A DNA stretch of 40,809 bases, from contig CANEEJ010000007.1 in the NCBI GenBank assembly GCA_947426525.1, positions 1 to 40,809 of the forward strand, in the 5' to 3' direction. Below, in pieces: positions 24,064 to 31,935 of this stretch. The notes beneath the pieces were generated by a model that saw only the letters and a list, made by a program, of their open reading frames with translations, made no database searches and was not told the origin of the DNA. How positions within the stretch are numbered: the first letter of the stretch is position 1; every line of letters begins with the position of its first letter. Both the position numbers and the translations under genes were made by a program. The DNA is from an uncultured Clostridium sp. (GTDB taxonomy: Bacteria; Bacillota; Clostridia; TANB77; CAG-508).

Positions 24064-26388
24064 ATGAAATATATAGATAAATTTTTGAAAAAACTAAATA
24101 CCAATCGAAACACTTTTGCCACTTATCTGCTAACCTTAATTACAGCTTATCTTGTAGTAGATCGAATTGCAGAAATGTTGCTTATGATATTTACAGGTGT
24201 TTCTTATTCCTATTGGGGACCAATTCAATATACACTAGCTTTGGCATGTCCATGTTTTGCCTTTGCCTTTACCCCAAAATCAAAATTTTCGAAAAATAAA
24301 GCTTATAAAGTTAAGCTATTTTATATTTTCTTAATTGCTTTTTACGTAATCGCTATTTCTATGATTACGCAATGGGTAAATATGGGAGCATGGCTATTTT
24401 TACTATCTGTACCTAACTATACAGAAATCATTACCGAATTTTCTGAACTAGTTACGCCAGCCTTTGTTGGTATTGCTTTGTATTTCCCACTTGTCACCAT
24501 ATATCCTTTCTTTAAATGGGTATACTTTGGTATTAATGACAATCCTTTAAAAGTACGTTCTGTTTGGGACTTTAGAGGAATTGATTTATCCGATAAAAAA
24601 GCTGGACATGGACCATATACTTGTGAAGTATATGTTTGTACCGATGACGAATACAACAAAAAAATTATTATGCCAGAAGCTTCTAGATATCAATCTCTAT
24701 TAGTTTGCGGAGGATCTGGAACAGGAAAAACTTCTTTAATCTATGAACCTTTAATGGCAAAAGATATCGAAAGAAAATACTTCTTTAAGGAAGCTGCTAA
24801 AGAATTAGGTTTTACTGCCTTAAAAACAGGTATTGCTACCTTAAACAAACCATACAATAATGATTATTTAAATAAAAACTTTAGTCTAAGCATGTTAACA
24901 CCAGCACCTGGAAAAGAAAGCTTATTAAATACCTATTTAAAGAAAATGATATTAGGAACTATCAATGGAGAAACTGTTTATAGAGATTTAGGTCTCACAC
25001 TAATGGCTCCAGATGGTGAAGTAATTGAGCATATGATAGACGTTTGTAAAAACTTCGGTGTCGAATATGATATTATCGATCCATCTAGCAATACATCTAT
25101 TGGTTTAAATCCTTTTACTTATGACGACCCAGCCAAAATTGCTATTACCATATCTTCTGTATTAAAAGCTATGTTTATGGTTTCTCATGATGATCCAGAA
25201 GAAGCATACAAAACTGATGTATCAACACAAGCAATTGAAAATGTTACTATTTTATTAAAAGAAATGTACCCTAGAATGAATGAAGGGGCACTTCCTAACA
25301 TGGAAGACTTACTAAAATTATTTACAAACTTTGAATTAATCGAAAAAATGTGTGAAATCATGGCACATGACGAAGATTTAAGAGAAAAATATGCCATTCA
25401 ACTTACTTACTTTAAAAAGTACTTTTACCATGATGCACCTGGAAAACAAGAAATTGAAAAATATATCTATACCGCTGTTAGCCAATTAGATAATTTACTA
25501 AGAATACCAGGTATCAAACCAATTTTGTGTAATCGACACAATAACGTAAATTTCGATACTTTCCTAAAGAACGGAAAAGTAACCTTTATTTGTACAAGAC
25601 GCGGTGATTTAGGAGCAGCTGGTCATAAAGCATTTGGACTATTCTACTTAATCTCTATGCAAGATGCTGTATTAAGAAGACCAGGAAATGAAGCAACTCG
25701 TATTCCATATTTCTTATATATTGATGAGTTTGCAGATTTCATTTGTAGAGCAACAGAACCTATGTTTACTTTATATAGAAAATTCAAAGTAGCACCAACT
25801 ATCTCTATCCAAAGTTTATCACAATTAGAACTACATGGGCAAAAAGAAAATTACAAAAATTTAATTTTATCTAACTGTGCTAATAAAATCTTTACAGGAA
25901 ATGCAGAATATGATGAAATTGAATGGTGGACCAAAGAGTTTGGTACTCATAGAGAGTGGAAATATTCTAGCAGTATGTCTATGGACAAATTAGAATACGA
26001 CTCTAAAGTATCTGGTGTAGAATGGAAATATGTTGATACCTTGAAAATGGGTAAACTACAAGCCTTAACACTAGGAAAATGTGGTTATAAAATAAAAGGA
26101 GATAAAGGTATGTTACAAGCTGGTTGTGGAATTTTCGAATTCTTGTCTTCTAAATACAAAGAACCACAAAAAATAAGAACTTACGATTTTAGCAAATATT
26201 CAAATGGTGTTGTTACCTCTTCTGAAGAAGAGGATGATACTAGAAAAAAATTTGATTTAAAAAATATCAATTTTATGGATGAAAGAGACGAATTTAATCC
26301 TGTTCAAACAGATATAACGGATTCTAAATATTTGTTTGATAATGAAGATGCTATTATTGTTAATCTAAAAAAAGGAAACAAAAACTAG
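24064..26388 (+). CDS. VirD4/TraG-like type IV coupling ATPase
   Basis: Membrane-anchored DNA-translocase-type ATPase of 774 aa. Four hydrophobic segments fill residues 18-155. Then comes Walker A GGSGTGKTS at about 216-224, a conserved SLGLNPF-like SIGLNPFTYDDPAKI, Walker B FLYIDEFADFI at about 551-560, and ISIQSLSQLELHGQ with SNCANKIFTGN, typical of the TraG/TraD superfamily (TraM recognition region). In conjugation such proteins bring relaxase-bound DNA to the secretion channel. No relaxase, VirB4 or pilus genes are nearby, its base composition matches its neighbours, and no in-frame CGG is used, so it looks resident, not freshly acquired. It has its own promoter and terminator. Confidence 0.82.
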   Translation: MKYIDKFLKKLNTNRNTFATYLLTLITAYLVVDRIAEMLLMIFTGVSYSYWGPIQYTLALACPCFAFAFTPKSKFSKNKAYKVKLFYIFLIAFYVIAISMITQWVNMGAWLFLLSVPNYTEIITEFSELVTPAFVGIALYFPLVTIYPFFKWVYFGINDNPLKVRSVWDFRGIDLSDKKAGHGPYTCEVYVCTDDEYNKKIIMPEASRYQSLLVCGGSGTGKTSLIYEPLMAKDIERKYFFKEAAKELGFTALKTGIATLNKPYNNDYLNKNFSLSMLTPAPGKESLLNTYLKKMILGTINGETVYRDLGLTLMAPDGEVIEHMIDVCKNFGVEYDIIDPSSNTSIGLNPFTYDDPAKIAITISSVLKAMFMVSHDDPEEAYKTDVSTQAIENVTILLKEMYPRMNEGALPNMEDLLKLFTNFELIEKMCEIMAHDEDLREKYAIQLTYFKKYFYHDAPGKQEIEKYIYTAVSQLDNLLRIPGIKPILCNRHNNVNFDTFLKNGKVTFICTRRGDLGAAGHKAFGLFYLISMQDAVLRRPGNEATRIPYFLYIDEFADFICRATEPMFTLYRKFKVAPTISIQSLSQLELHGQKENYKNLILSNCANKIFTGNAEYDEIEWWTKEFGTHREWKYSSSMSMDKLEYDSKVSGVEWKYVDTLKMGKLQALTLGKCGYKIKGDKGMLQAGCGIFEFLSSKYKEPQKIRTYDFSKYSNGVVTSSEEEDDTRKKFDLKNINFMDERDEFNPVQTDITDSKYLFDNEDAIIVNLKKGNKN

Positions 26389-26392
26389 AAAT

Positions 26393-26424
26393 AAAAAGAG
26401 AGATTTAAAAAATCTCTCTTTTTT
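26393..26424. terminator. Bidirectional terminator
   Basis: Arms AAAAAGAGAGATT and AATCTCTCTTTTTT between the convergent coupling ATPase and permease genes. Confidence 0.88.
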
Positions 26425-26440
26425 CTACCTAATTTTTAAC

Positions 26441-27289
26441 TTAAATAGTAATTCCTATTAATTCAATGATAATTCCAGCCATTACGCCAATTGTATATAA
26501 TAACCCAACTATCTTTATATTCTGTTTTATGCCTTTATTCATCTTAAATAGAACAGCTAATCCAACCCCTGCTCCTACTAACAATCCCGCTAGCATAGTG
26601 GCTACTGATATTACCTTTTCTAAATACAATTGTGTTAAAATAACAGAAGATGCACAATTTGGTATCAAGCCAATCAATCCTGCTATTACTGGTCCTAATA
26701 TAGGTTGTCCTTGTAAAAATCCAGAAATATGTTCCTCTCCAATTAATTCAATTCCTATATTAATAACAATTGAAACTAATAAAATAAATATAAAAATACT
26801 TAAAGTATGCTTTAAAGCTGACTTCACAATTCCATGTTCACAATGACAATGCTCTTTTTCACATAAATCTATAATTTTTTCTTCCTCTACCTTATGCTTT
26901 CTTCTCATTACCAAATCAATTACAAAACCAGCAATCATCCCTACAACTAATTTAATTCCTAATATCGTTAATATCGTTGTAATCGGCACTGCCTCTGATA
27001 AAAAAATAGGTAACATCTCATCTGATGTAGATAAGTAAACAGCAATTAAAGTTCCCAATGTAATTACCCTTGCAGCATATAAATTAGTAGCTGAAACAGA
27101 AAATCCACATTGTGGAAATATTCCTAATATACTTCCTATGAAAGGACCATATTTTCCTGATTTTTTTACAGCCTCTTTTGTCTTTTCTTTCGTTTTATGT
27201 TCGATATATTCCATAATTAAATAGGTAATAAATAAAAATGGAAGCAATTTTACGCTATCTATTATAGCATCTAATAATATGTCTATCAT
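26441..27289 (-). CDS. Putative metal exporter (10TM ArsP_2-like / putative manganese transporter family)
   Basis: Polytopic membrane protein of 282 aa with about eight to ten hydrophobic segments. Two equivalent halves each hold a G-x-x-P-x-C motif: GIFPQCGFSVSATNLYAAR and GLIPNCASSVILTQLYLEK, the hallmark of this putative permease superfamily. A central cytoplasmic loop contains CEKEHCHCEHG, a His/Cys metal-binding cluster. Substrate is inferred to be a divalent metal or metalloid. Single-gene unit. Confidence 0.78.
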   Translation of the reverse strand: MIDILLDAIIDSVKLLPFLFITYLIMEYIEHKTKEKTKEAVKKSGKYGPFIGSILGIFPQCGFSVSATNLYAARVITLGTLIAVYLSTSDEMLPIFLSEAVPITTILTILGIKLVVGMIAGFVIDLVMRRKHKVEEEKIIDLCEKEHCHCEHGIVKSALKHTLSIFIFILLVSIVINIGIELIGEEHISGFLQGQPILGPVIAGLIGLIPNCASSVILTQLYLEKVISVATMLAGLLVGAGVGLAVLFKMNKGIKQNIKIVGLLYTIGVMAGIIIELIGITI

Positions 27290-27355
27290 ATTCTTTCTCC
27301 TTTTATCTTTCGTTTTTCTATCATATCACATATTGGAAAATTTTTCAACTAGACT

Positions 27356-27439
27356 AAGATGATTTTGGGGACGGAGGAAAAAATCATGGTTGAATAAAAA
27401 CTCAATCATGATTTTTTCCTCCGTCCCCAAAATCATCTT
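27356..27439. repeat. 84-base perfect inverted repeat, GGGGACGG class
   Basis: Arms of 33 bases without mismatch, beginning AAGATGATTTTGGGGACGGA, around an 18-base centre that itself has TTGA/TCAA. The TGA stop codon of the Cys-rich gene (27433-27435) lies inside the right arm, so the element defines the gene end. Confidence 0.92.
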
Positions 27440-27921
27440 CTTCTGCAATTATTATTATTATTTGAATTTGGAATAATGTTAATTCTTGCACTTAATCCAT
27501 CTGCATTGGTAATCTGATACATACATCCTTCTTGGTTTTGGTTGCATCCGCAACTGTTGTTTTCATTTACTGCATTACTAGTTGCTATTAAGTTATTGTT
27601 GGTGTTACAAAGGTTCGTACAATTACATGAATTTTCTCTTCTACGACCACAACTACAACCACAGTCACAATCACAATTTCTTTCCATTCTGTCTAGTAGT
27701 CTTTTTATCACGCAAGTTATGTAAGCTGTAATTAAGCTTAGAATGGCATATACAATTGCTGCAATTAAGAAATTTAAATTATTTACTATAAATGTGACAA
27801 TTAAGAAAATAGCAAATATAATAGCGGCAACCAAAATAGGGCATTTTAAAATTCTTTGCAAAGCGATTGAAATGATAATAACAGCAACTGGTAATGCAAA
27901 AAATATTAGTAAAGTATTCAT
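27433..27921 (-). CDS. Small membrane protein with Cys-rich tail (possibly DUF2651)
   Basis: Protein of 162 aa. Three hydrophobic segments (residues 2-22, 27-45, 50-72) resemble the small DUF2651 membrane family, but that is a weak assignment. Then a cysteine cluster RNCDCDCGCSCGRRR (about 82-96), further Cys in NSCNCTNLCN and NSCGCNQNQEGC, an Asn-rich stretch, and the basic end CRRR. The Cys pattern suggests metal binding or surface cross-linking. Its stop codon is supplied by the palindromic repeat, so the last residues may be an acquired end. Confidence 0.6.
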   Translation of the reverse strand: MNTLLIFFALPVAVIIISIALQRILKCPILVAAIIFAIFLIVTFIVNNLNFLIAAIVYAILSLITAYITCVIKRLLDRMERNCDCDCGCSCGRRRENSCNCTNLCNTNNNLIATSNAVNENNSCGCNQNQEGCMYQITNADGLSARINIIPNSNNNNNCRRR

Positions 27922-27988
27922 AGCTTCTCTCCTTTTCGTTTTTTCTATATTTTATGCATAGTTTGCTGTTATTGTTAAAATAATAATT

Positions 27989-28734
27989 TTACATTTCATA
28001 TTCTACTTTTACTAAGTATAATCCTTGTGGCGGCAATGTTTTCCCTGCTTTGTTTCTTTCTTTTGTTTCTATAATATTAGGAATTTCTTCTGGTAATAGG
28101 TTTCCTAACCCTACATCAACTAAGGTTCCTGCTATAATTCTTACCATATTGTATAAAAATCCATTTCCCGTTAGCTCAATCCATATCCTTTCATCTGGTC
28201 TTTCCATGATTTCTGCTTTATAAATGGTTCTTACACTACTTTTTGAACTGGTTCCACTCGCTTTAAACGCCTTAAAGTCATGCTCTCCTTCAAAATATTG
28301 AATGGCTTGTTTCATCTTTTCCACATCTAGCTTTATAGGAATATGTGTCTCTAAATTTCGATAGATAGCTGTCCCTACTTTGGAATTGTTAATCACATAA
28401 CGATAAGTTTTTCTTTTACAAGATAGTCTACTATGAAATCGTTCCTCTACTTCTTCTGCTGATTTAATTAAAATAGATTTTTTTAGATTGCTATTAATTG
28501 CTATCGCAAATTTCTCGATTGGAATATTAGAATTGGTTTTGAAATTTGCTACTTGTCCGAAGAGCATGTACACCACTATCAGTTCTTCCAGAAGCCATTA
28601 AATCTACTTCTTCTCCTGTTATTCTTTCAATTGCTTTTTCAATTGTTCCTTGAATATTCAGTTTGTTAGGCTGTTTTTGCCATCCGGTTAAATTCTTTTC
28701 CATCGTATTCAATTACTAATTTTATATTTCTCAT
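27989..28734 (-). CDS. truA: tRNA pseudouridine synthase TruA, read through two +1 shifts at CGG codons
   Basis: TruA makes pseudouridine 38-40 in tRNA anticodon stems. The start ATG 28734 opens MRNIKLVIEYDGKEFN, then an in-frame CGG (28684-28686, codon 17); +1 gives the conserved GWQKQPNKLNIQGTIEKAIE and the catalytic Asp in ASGRTDSGVHAL. There a second in-frame CGG (28557-28559) occurs; +1 again gives the conserved GQVANFKT, and the rest runs to stop at 27989, including KTYRY, GTHDF-like GEHDFKAF and GNGFLYNMVRIIAGTLVDVG. The restored protein has 247 aa, the normal length. Without shifts the three pieces are 16-20, 61 and 195 residues and none would work. Confidence 0.88.
28557..28559 (-). 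other. Candidate +1 recoding site 4: CTT CGG A
   Basis: In-frame CGG after GVHAL in truA, exactly 42 codons after the first shift. Zero frame gives RTSSKFQNQF and stop; +1 gives GQVANF, invariant in TruA. The CTT CGG A heptamer resembles the Ty1 CUU AGG C shift site. No homopolymer is present. Confidence 0.87.
28684..28686 (-). other. Candidate +1 recoding site 5: AAC CGG A
   Basis: In-frame CGG, codon 17 of truA. Zero frame gives RMAKTA and leaves the family; +1 gives FN|GWQKQP, the conserved Y/F-x-G-W/Y-Q motif near the TruA N-terminus. Confidence 0.87.
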
Positions 28735-28750
28735 TTTATCACCCATATTA

Positions 28751-28793
28751 AAAAGTTTATTATATTTTTAAGGAAAAACTATAATAAACTTTT
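28751..28793 (-). terminator. cdaA terminator
   Basis: Arms AAAAGTTTATTATA and TATAATAAACTTT-type, 12 bases past the cdaA stop on the minus strand and followed there by TTTTTAATA. Confidence 0.65.
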
Positions 28794-28804
28794 GTGTTCT
28801 TAAC

Positions 28805-29740
28805 TTATTTGTTTTCTTGATTTTCTTCTTGTTTCTTATCTTTTCTCATGCTTTCTCTAATTTTCTTTATGGTGTCTTTCCTTTCTTTTCTCTCTGCTGT
28901 AAATCTTTTGGTTACTACATTACTAATTAAAATTTTCTTTAGAACATCTTCTCTTACATCTGCAATTAATGTCCCATCTTTTGCTACTGACATTTTTCCA
29001 GTCTCTTCTGATACAATTACCACAATACTATCAGATTCTTTTGATATTCCAATTGCTGCTCTATGCCTTGTTCCTAATTCTTTAGCTATATCTTTATCAT
29101 CCGCTAATGGTAACACACAGGCTGATGCCGCAATTTTATTTCCTGATATAACAACTGCTCCATCGTGTAGCGGTGTTTTTGGTTCAAAAATATTAACTAA
29201 TAATTGTGGTGATACTTCTGCATTCATAGGAATTCCTGTTGCTATAATATCTTGTATCTTGATATCTCTTTCTATTACTATTAATGCTCCTGTTTTTGCT
29301 TTAGAAAGTTCTGTTGCTGCTATTACTACTTTATAAATATCTTCTTTGGTTTTAGTTGATACATCTTTATCAATCCCAAAGAATTTTGTTAATTTGTTGG
29401 TTCCTAATTGTTCTAGTCCTCTTCTTAGTTCTGGTTGAAAAATAACAATAATGGCAATTACTCCTAAATTCATAATTCCTGTTAAAATCCAATTTAAAAT
29501 CTTTAAGTTAAATAATCCACTTGCCCAAGTAGCAATAATCAAAAGTGCAATTCCTTTAATCAATTGCCAAGCTCTAGAACCTTTTACAATTTTAAAAAAG
29601 CAATATAACAAAAACATTACAATTGCTAAATCCAAAATTAGTGTCACTAATTCAAATGGATTTCCTTGTAATGATTTGATATAAGACATAATATTGTCCT
29701 TATAAAAGTTTTCCCAATTCATTCCTAAATTTATTATCAT
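28805..29740 (-). CDS. cdaA: Diadenylate cyclase CdaA
   Basis: Membrane diadenylate cyclase (311 aa) makes cyclic di-AMP from two ATP; the nucleotide controls potassium and osmolyte transport and the cell wall. Three N-terminal helices (about 30-95) precede the DAC domain, with both catalytic motifs, PLHDGAVVI (DGA) and LGTRHRAAIG (RHR), and a basic Lys/Glu-rich tail. Start 29740 has AAGGAG upstream. The usual partners ybbR and glmM are absent; the terminator follows directly. Confidence 0.95.
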   Translation of the reverse strand: MIINLGMNWENFYKDNIMSYIKSLQGNPFELVTLILDLAIVMFLLYCFFKIVKGSRAWQLIKGIALLIIATWASGLFNLKILNWILTGIMNLGVIAIIVIFQPELRRGLEQLGTNKLTKFFGIDKDVSTKTKEDIYKVVIAATELSKAKTGALIVIERDIKIQDIIATGIPMNAEVSPQLLVNIFEPKTPLHDGAVVISGNKIAASACVLPLADDKDIAKELGTRHRAAIGISKESDSIVVIVSEETGKMSVAKDGTLIADVREDVLKKILISNVVTKRFTAERKERKDTIKKIRESMRKDKKQEENQENK

Positions 29741-29753
29741 TTATTTCTCCTTT

Positions 29754-29882
29754 TTATCTCATTAGTGCATATACAAGTGTAACGATTGTTCCCATCATCA
29801 TTAAAAGTGCTAAAATACCAGCCATAATTTTTACAAATACTTGTCCTTTATCATAATTTGATTTATGTTGTTTCTTTTTCAT
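29754..29882 (-). CDS. Small single-helix membrane protein, 42 aa
   Basis: The ORF starts MKKKQHKSNYDKGQVFVKIM, then a hydrophobic helix (AGILALLMMMGTIVTLVYAL) and MR. A ribosome binding site GAAAGGATGAAAT lies directly upstream. Similar small proteins with DKGQ-x-F-x-K-I-M before one helix are common in Clostridia without known role. It ends 13 bases before cdaA starts and probably shares its transcript. Confidence 0.75.
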   Translation of the reverse strand: MKKKQHKSNYDKGQVFVKIMAGILALLMMMGTIVTLVYALMR

Positions 29883-29972
29883 TTAATTTCATCCTTTCTG
29901 TTCTGTTGTTCCCTTTTATTATATCATATCTTGTCAAATTTTCAATTCTTCTATATGAATTTCTAAAAATTT

Positions 29973-31280
29973 CTAGTCTGCAATAATCTCCCATATTGTC
30001 TTTTCTGGTTCTACTTTCTCTTTTGAAATTTTAATAATTTCTTGTAATACTTTCTTTTCTTCTTGTAACTTTTGTAATTGATTAGCATGAATATAGGCCA
30101 AAACCTCTCCTTGCTTTACCTCTTCTGCCACTTTTTTTGTCAATATAATTCCTACACTTGGATCAATTGTATCTTCCTTTTTTTCTCTTCCTGCCCCTAG
30201 TCTACCTGCTAATCTTCCTACTTCCTTGCTATCAATCTCTTGTATATAACCATCCTTCTCACTATAGATAGCTTCTATATATTGCGCTTTTGGTAATTTT
30301 TCAAGGTTTTGAATAAAAGTAATGTCTCCTCCTTGTTGTTTTACTAGTTCTAAGAATTTTTGATAGGCTTCTCCATTTTCTATTTTTTCTAATAATTTGA
30401 TTTTATTTTCTTTTAAATTTTCTCCCTTTCCTGCTAAGTAAATCATATAACTTCCTAATTCTAAGACCACTTGTTTTAAATCTTCTGGCATATTTCCTTT
30501 TAAGAAATTAACTGCTTCTATTACTTCTAAACTATTTCCTACGGCATATCCTAATGGTTCATCCATATTGGTTAATACGCAAACGGTCTCTCTTTTTGCT
30601 AATTTCCCAATTTCTATCATAGCTTTTGCTAATTTCCTAGCATCTGCTATGTTTTGCATAAACGCTCCTTTTCCTACTGTTACATCTAATACAATCTTTT
30701 GTGCTCCACTAGCAATTTTTTTACTCATAATACTGGAAGCTATTAATGGAATACTTTCTACACAAGAAATACTATCTCGCAAAGCATATAATTTTTTATC
30801 GGCTGGTGCTAAATTTAAAGTTTGAGAAATTAAACTAATTCCAATTTCCTCTACATTTTTTACAAATTGTTCCATCGGAATAGCTGTTTGATAGCCTGGT
30901 ATAGCTTCTAATTTGTCAATAGTTCCTCCTGTAAATCCTAATCCTCTTCCTGACATTTTAGCTACAGGTACTCCAAAAGAGCTAACTAATGGTAATAATA
31001 CTAACGAAACCTTATCTCCCACACCTCCAGTTGAATGTTTATCCACAATAACTTCTCCTAATGTGGATAAGTCTAGAATTTCTCCTGAATGCGCCATTGC
31101 TAATGTTAAGTCTGTCGTTTCTTGATTTGTCATCCCATTTAAAAAGATAGCCATAACGAGTGCTGCTACCTGATAATCCTTTATGTTTCCATTGGTATAT
31201 TCTTTCACAAAATATTCAATTTCTTCTTTTGTTAATTCTTGCTTATCTCTTTTTTTCTCTATTATATCGATTATTCTCAT
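29973..31280 (-). CDS. pdp: Pyrimidine-nucleoside phosphorylase
   Basis: Phosphorylase (435 aa) that splits uridine or thymidine with phosphate for pyrimidine salvage. The start is put at 31280 (MRIIDIIEKKRDKQELTKEE); the frame is open to 31430, but those 50 residues overlap rnhB and do not belong to the family. The conserved block KHSTGGVGDKVSLVLLPLV and KMSGRGLGFTGGTIDKLE are present, with DSISCVESIPLIASSIMSKK and a C-terminal barrel-sandwich domain. Specificity (PdP or DeoA) cannot be told from sequence alone. Probably cotranscribed with rnhB. Confidence 0.92.
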   Translation of the reverse strand: MRIIDIIEKKRDKQELTKEEIEYFVKEYTNGNIKDYQVAALVMAIFLNGMTNQETTDLTLAMAHSGEILDLSTLGEVIVDKHSTGGVGDKVSLVLLPLVSSFGVPVAKMSGRGLGFTGGTIDKLEAIPGYQTAIPMEQFVKNVEEIGISLISQTLNLAPADKKLYALRDSISCVESIPLIASSIMSKKIASGAQKIVLDVTVGKGAFMQNIADARKLAKAMIEIGKLAKRETVCVLTNMDEPLGYAVGNSLEVIEAVNFLKGNMPEDLKQVVLELGSYMIYLAGKGENLKENKIKLLEKIENGEAYQKFLELVKQQGGDITFIQNLEKLPKAQYIEAIYSEKDGYIQEIDSKEVGRLAGRLGAGREKKEDTIDPSVGIILTKKVAEEVKQGEVLAYIHANQLQKLQEEKKVLQEIIKISKEKVEPEKTIWEIIAD

Positions 31281-31302
31281 TGGTTTACACTTCCCATCTT
31301 TC

Positions 31303-31929
31303 TTATACAAAATTTTTTGTAAAGCTTCTTCTATGAATTGGGCATAATCCATATTCTTTAATCGCTTGAATATGTTTGGCAGTTCCATATCCTTTATGCC
31401 CACTAAATCCATATTGTGGATAGATTTCATCCCATTGTCTCATTATTCTATCTCTGGTTACTTTGGCTATAATAGAGGCTGCTGCTATGTTATAGCATTT
31501 AGCATCTCCTTTAATGATAGAATCATAAGGAATTCCTTTGGTATCAATATGTGTTAAAGCATCTACTAAGATTAAATCTGGTTTACTATCTAATTCTTCT
31601 ACTACCTTAGTAACACCTTGTTTAGTTGCATTTAAGATATTAATTTCATCAATGACATCTTGCCCTATGATAGCAACTGAATAACTAATCGCTTCTTCTA
31701 AAATTAAATCATATAATTTTTCTCTTTTCTTTTCCGAAACTTTTTTAGAGTCATTTACCCCTTCTATCATAGAATCTTTTGGCATAATAACACCTGCTAC
31801 TACCACTGGTCCTGCAAGTGGTCCTCTTCCTGCTTCGTCAATTCCACATATATTTTGAAAACCTTTTTGATATAAGTCTTTTTCTATTTCTTTTAATTTT
31901 GTTAATCTTTCTAATTCTTTTTCTTTCAT
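31303..31929 (-). CDS. rnhB: Ribonuclease HII
   Basis: RNase HII (208 aa) removes ribonucleotides from DNA and RNA-DNA hybrids. Catalytic acids are visible in CGIDEAGRGPLAGPVV (Asp31, Glu32), LILVDAL and KGDAKCYNIAAASIIAKVTRD. The C-terminal GFSGHKGYGTAKHIQAI is typical. It sits six bases after the prepilin-like gene and before pyrimidine-nucleoside phosphorylase. Confidence 0.95.
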   Translation of the reverse strand: MKEKELERLTKLKEIEKDLYQKGFQNICGIDEAGRGPLAGPVVVAGVIMPKDSMIEGVNDSKKVSEKKREKLYDLILEEAISYSVAIIGQDVIDEINILNATKQGVTKVVEELDSKPDLILVDALTHIDTKGIPYDSIIKGDAKCYNIAAASIIAKVTRDRIMRQWDEIYPQYGFSGHKGYGTAKHIQAIKEYGLCPIHRRSFTKNFV

Positions 31930-31935
31930 TTTTTC

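Noticed and set aside
24064..26388. Integrated conjugative element or prophage around the VirD4-like gene
   Set aside because: No integrase, relaxase, attachment repeats or phage genes are present, and the gene is bounded by ordinary chromosomal genes.
5367..28734. Plain pseudogenes or homopolymer errors as the cause of the split genes
   Set aside because: Two sites lie next to A5 runs, but the truA and bofA sites do not, and all five share the same codon and shift direction with good conservation on both sides. Not excluded without reads.
5367..28734. CGG reassigned to another amino acid (as Trp or Gln in some Firmicutes)
   Set aside because: Reading CGG as any residue leaves the frame wrong downstream at all five sites; only a +1 move restores the proteins.
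31281..31430. N-terminal extension of the pyrimidine-nucleoside phosphorylase
   Set aside because: It overlaps the end of rnhB, and the family begins at MRIIDIIEKKRD.
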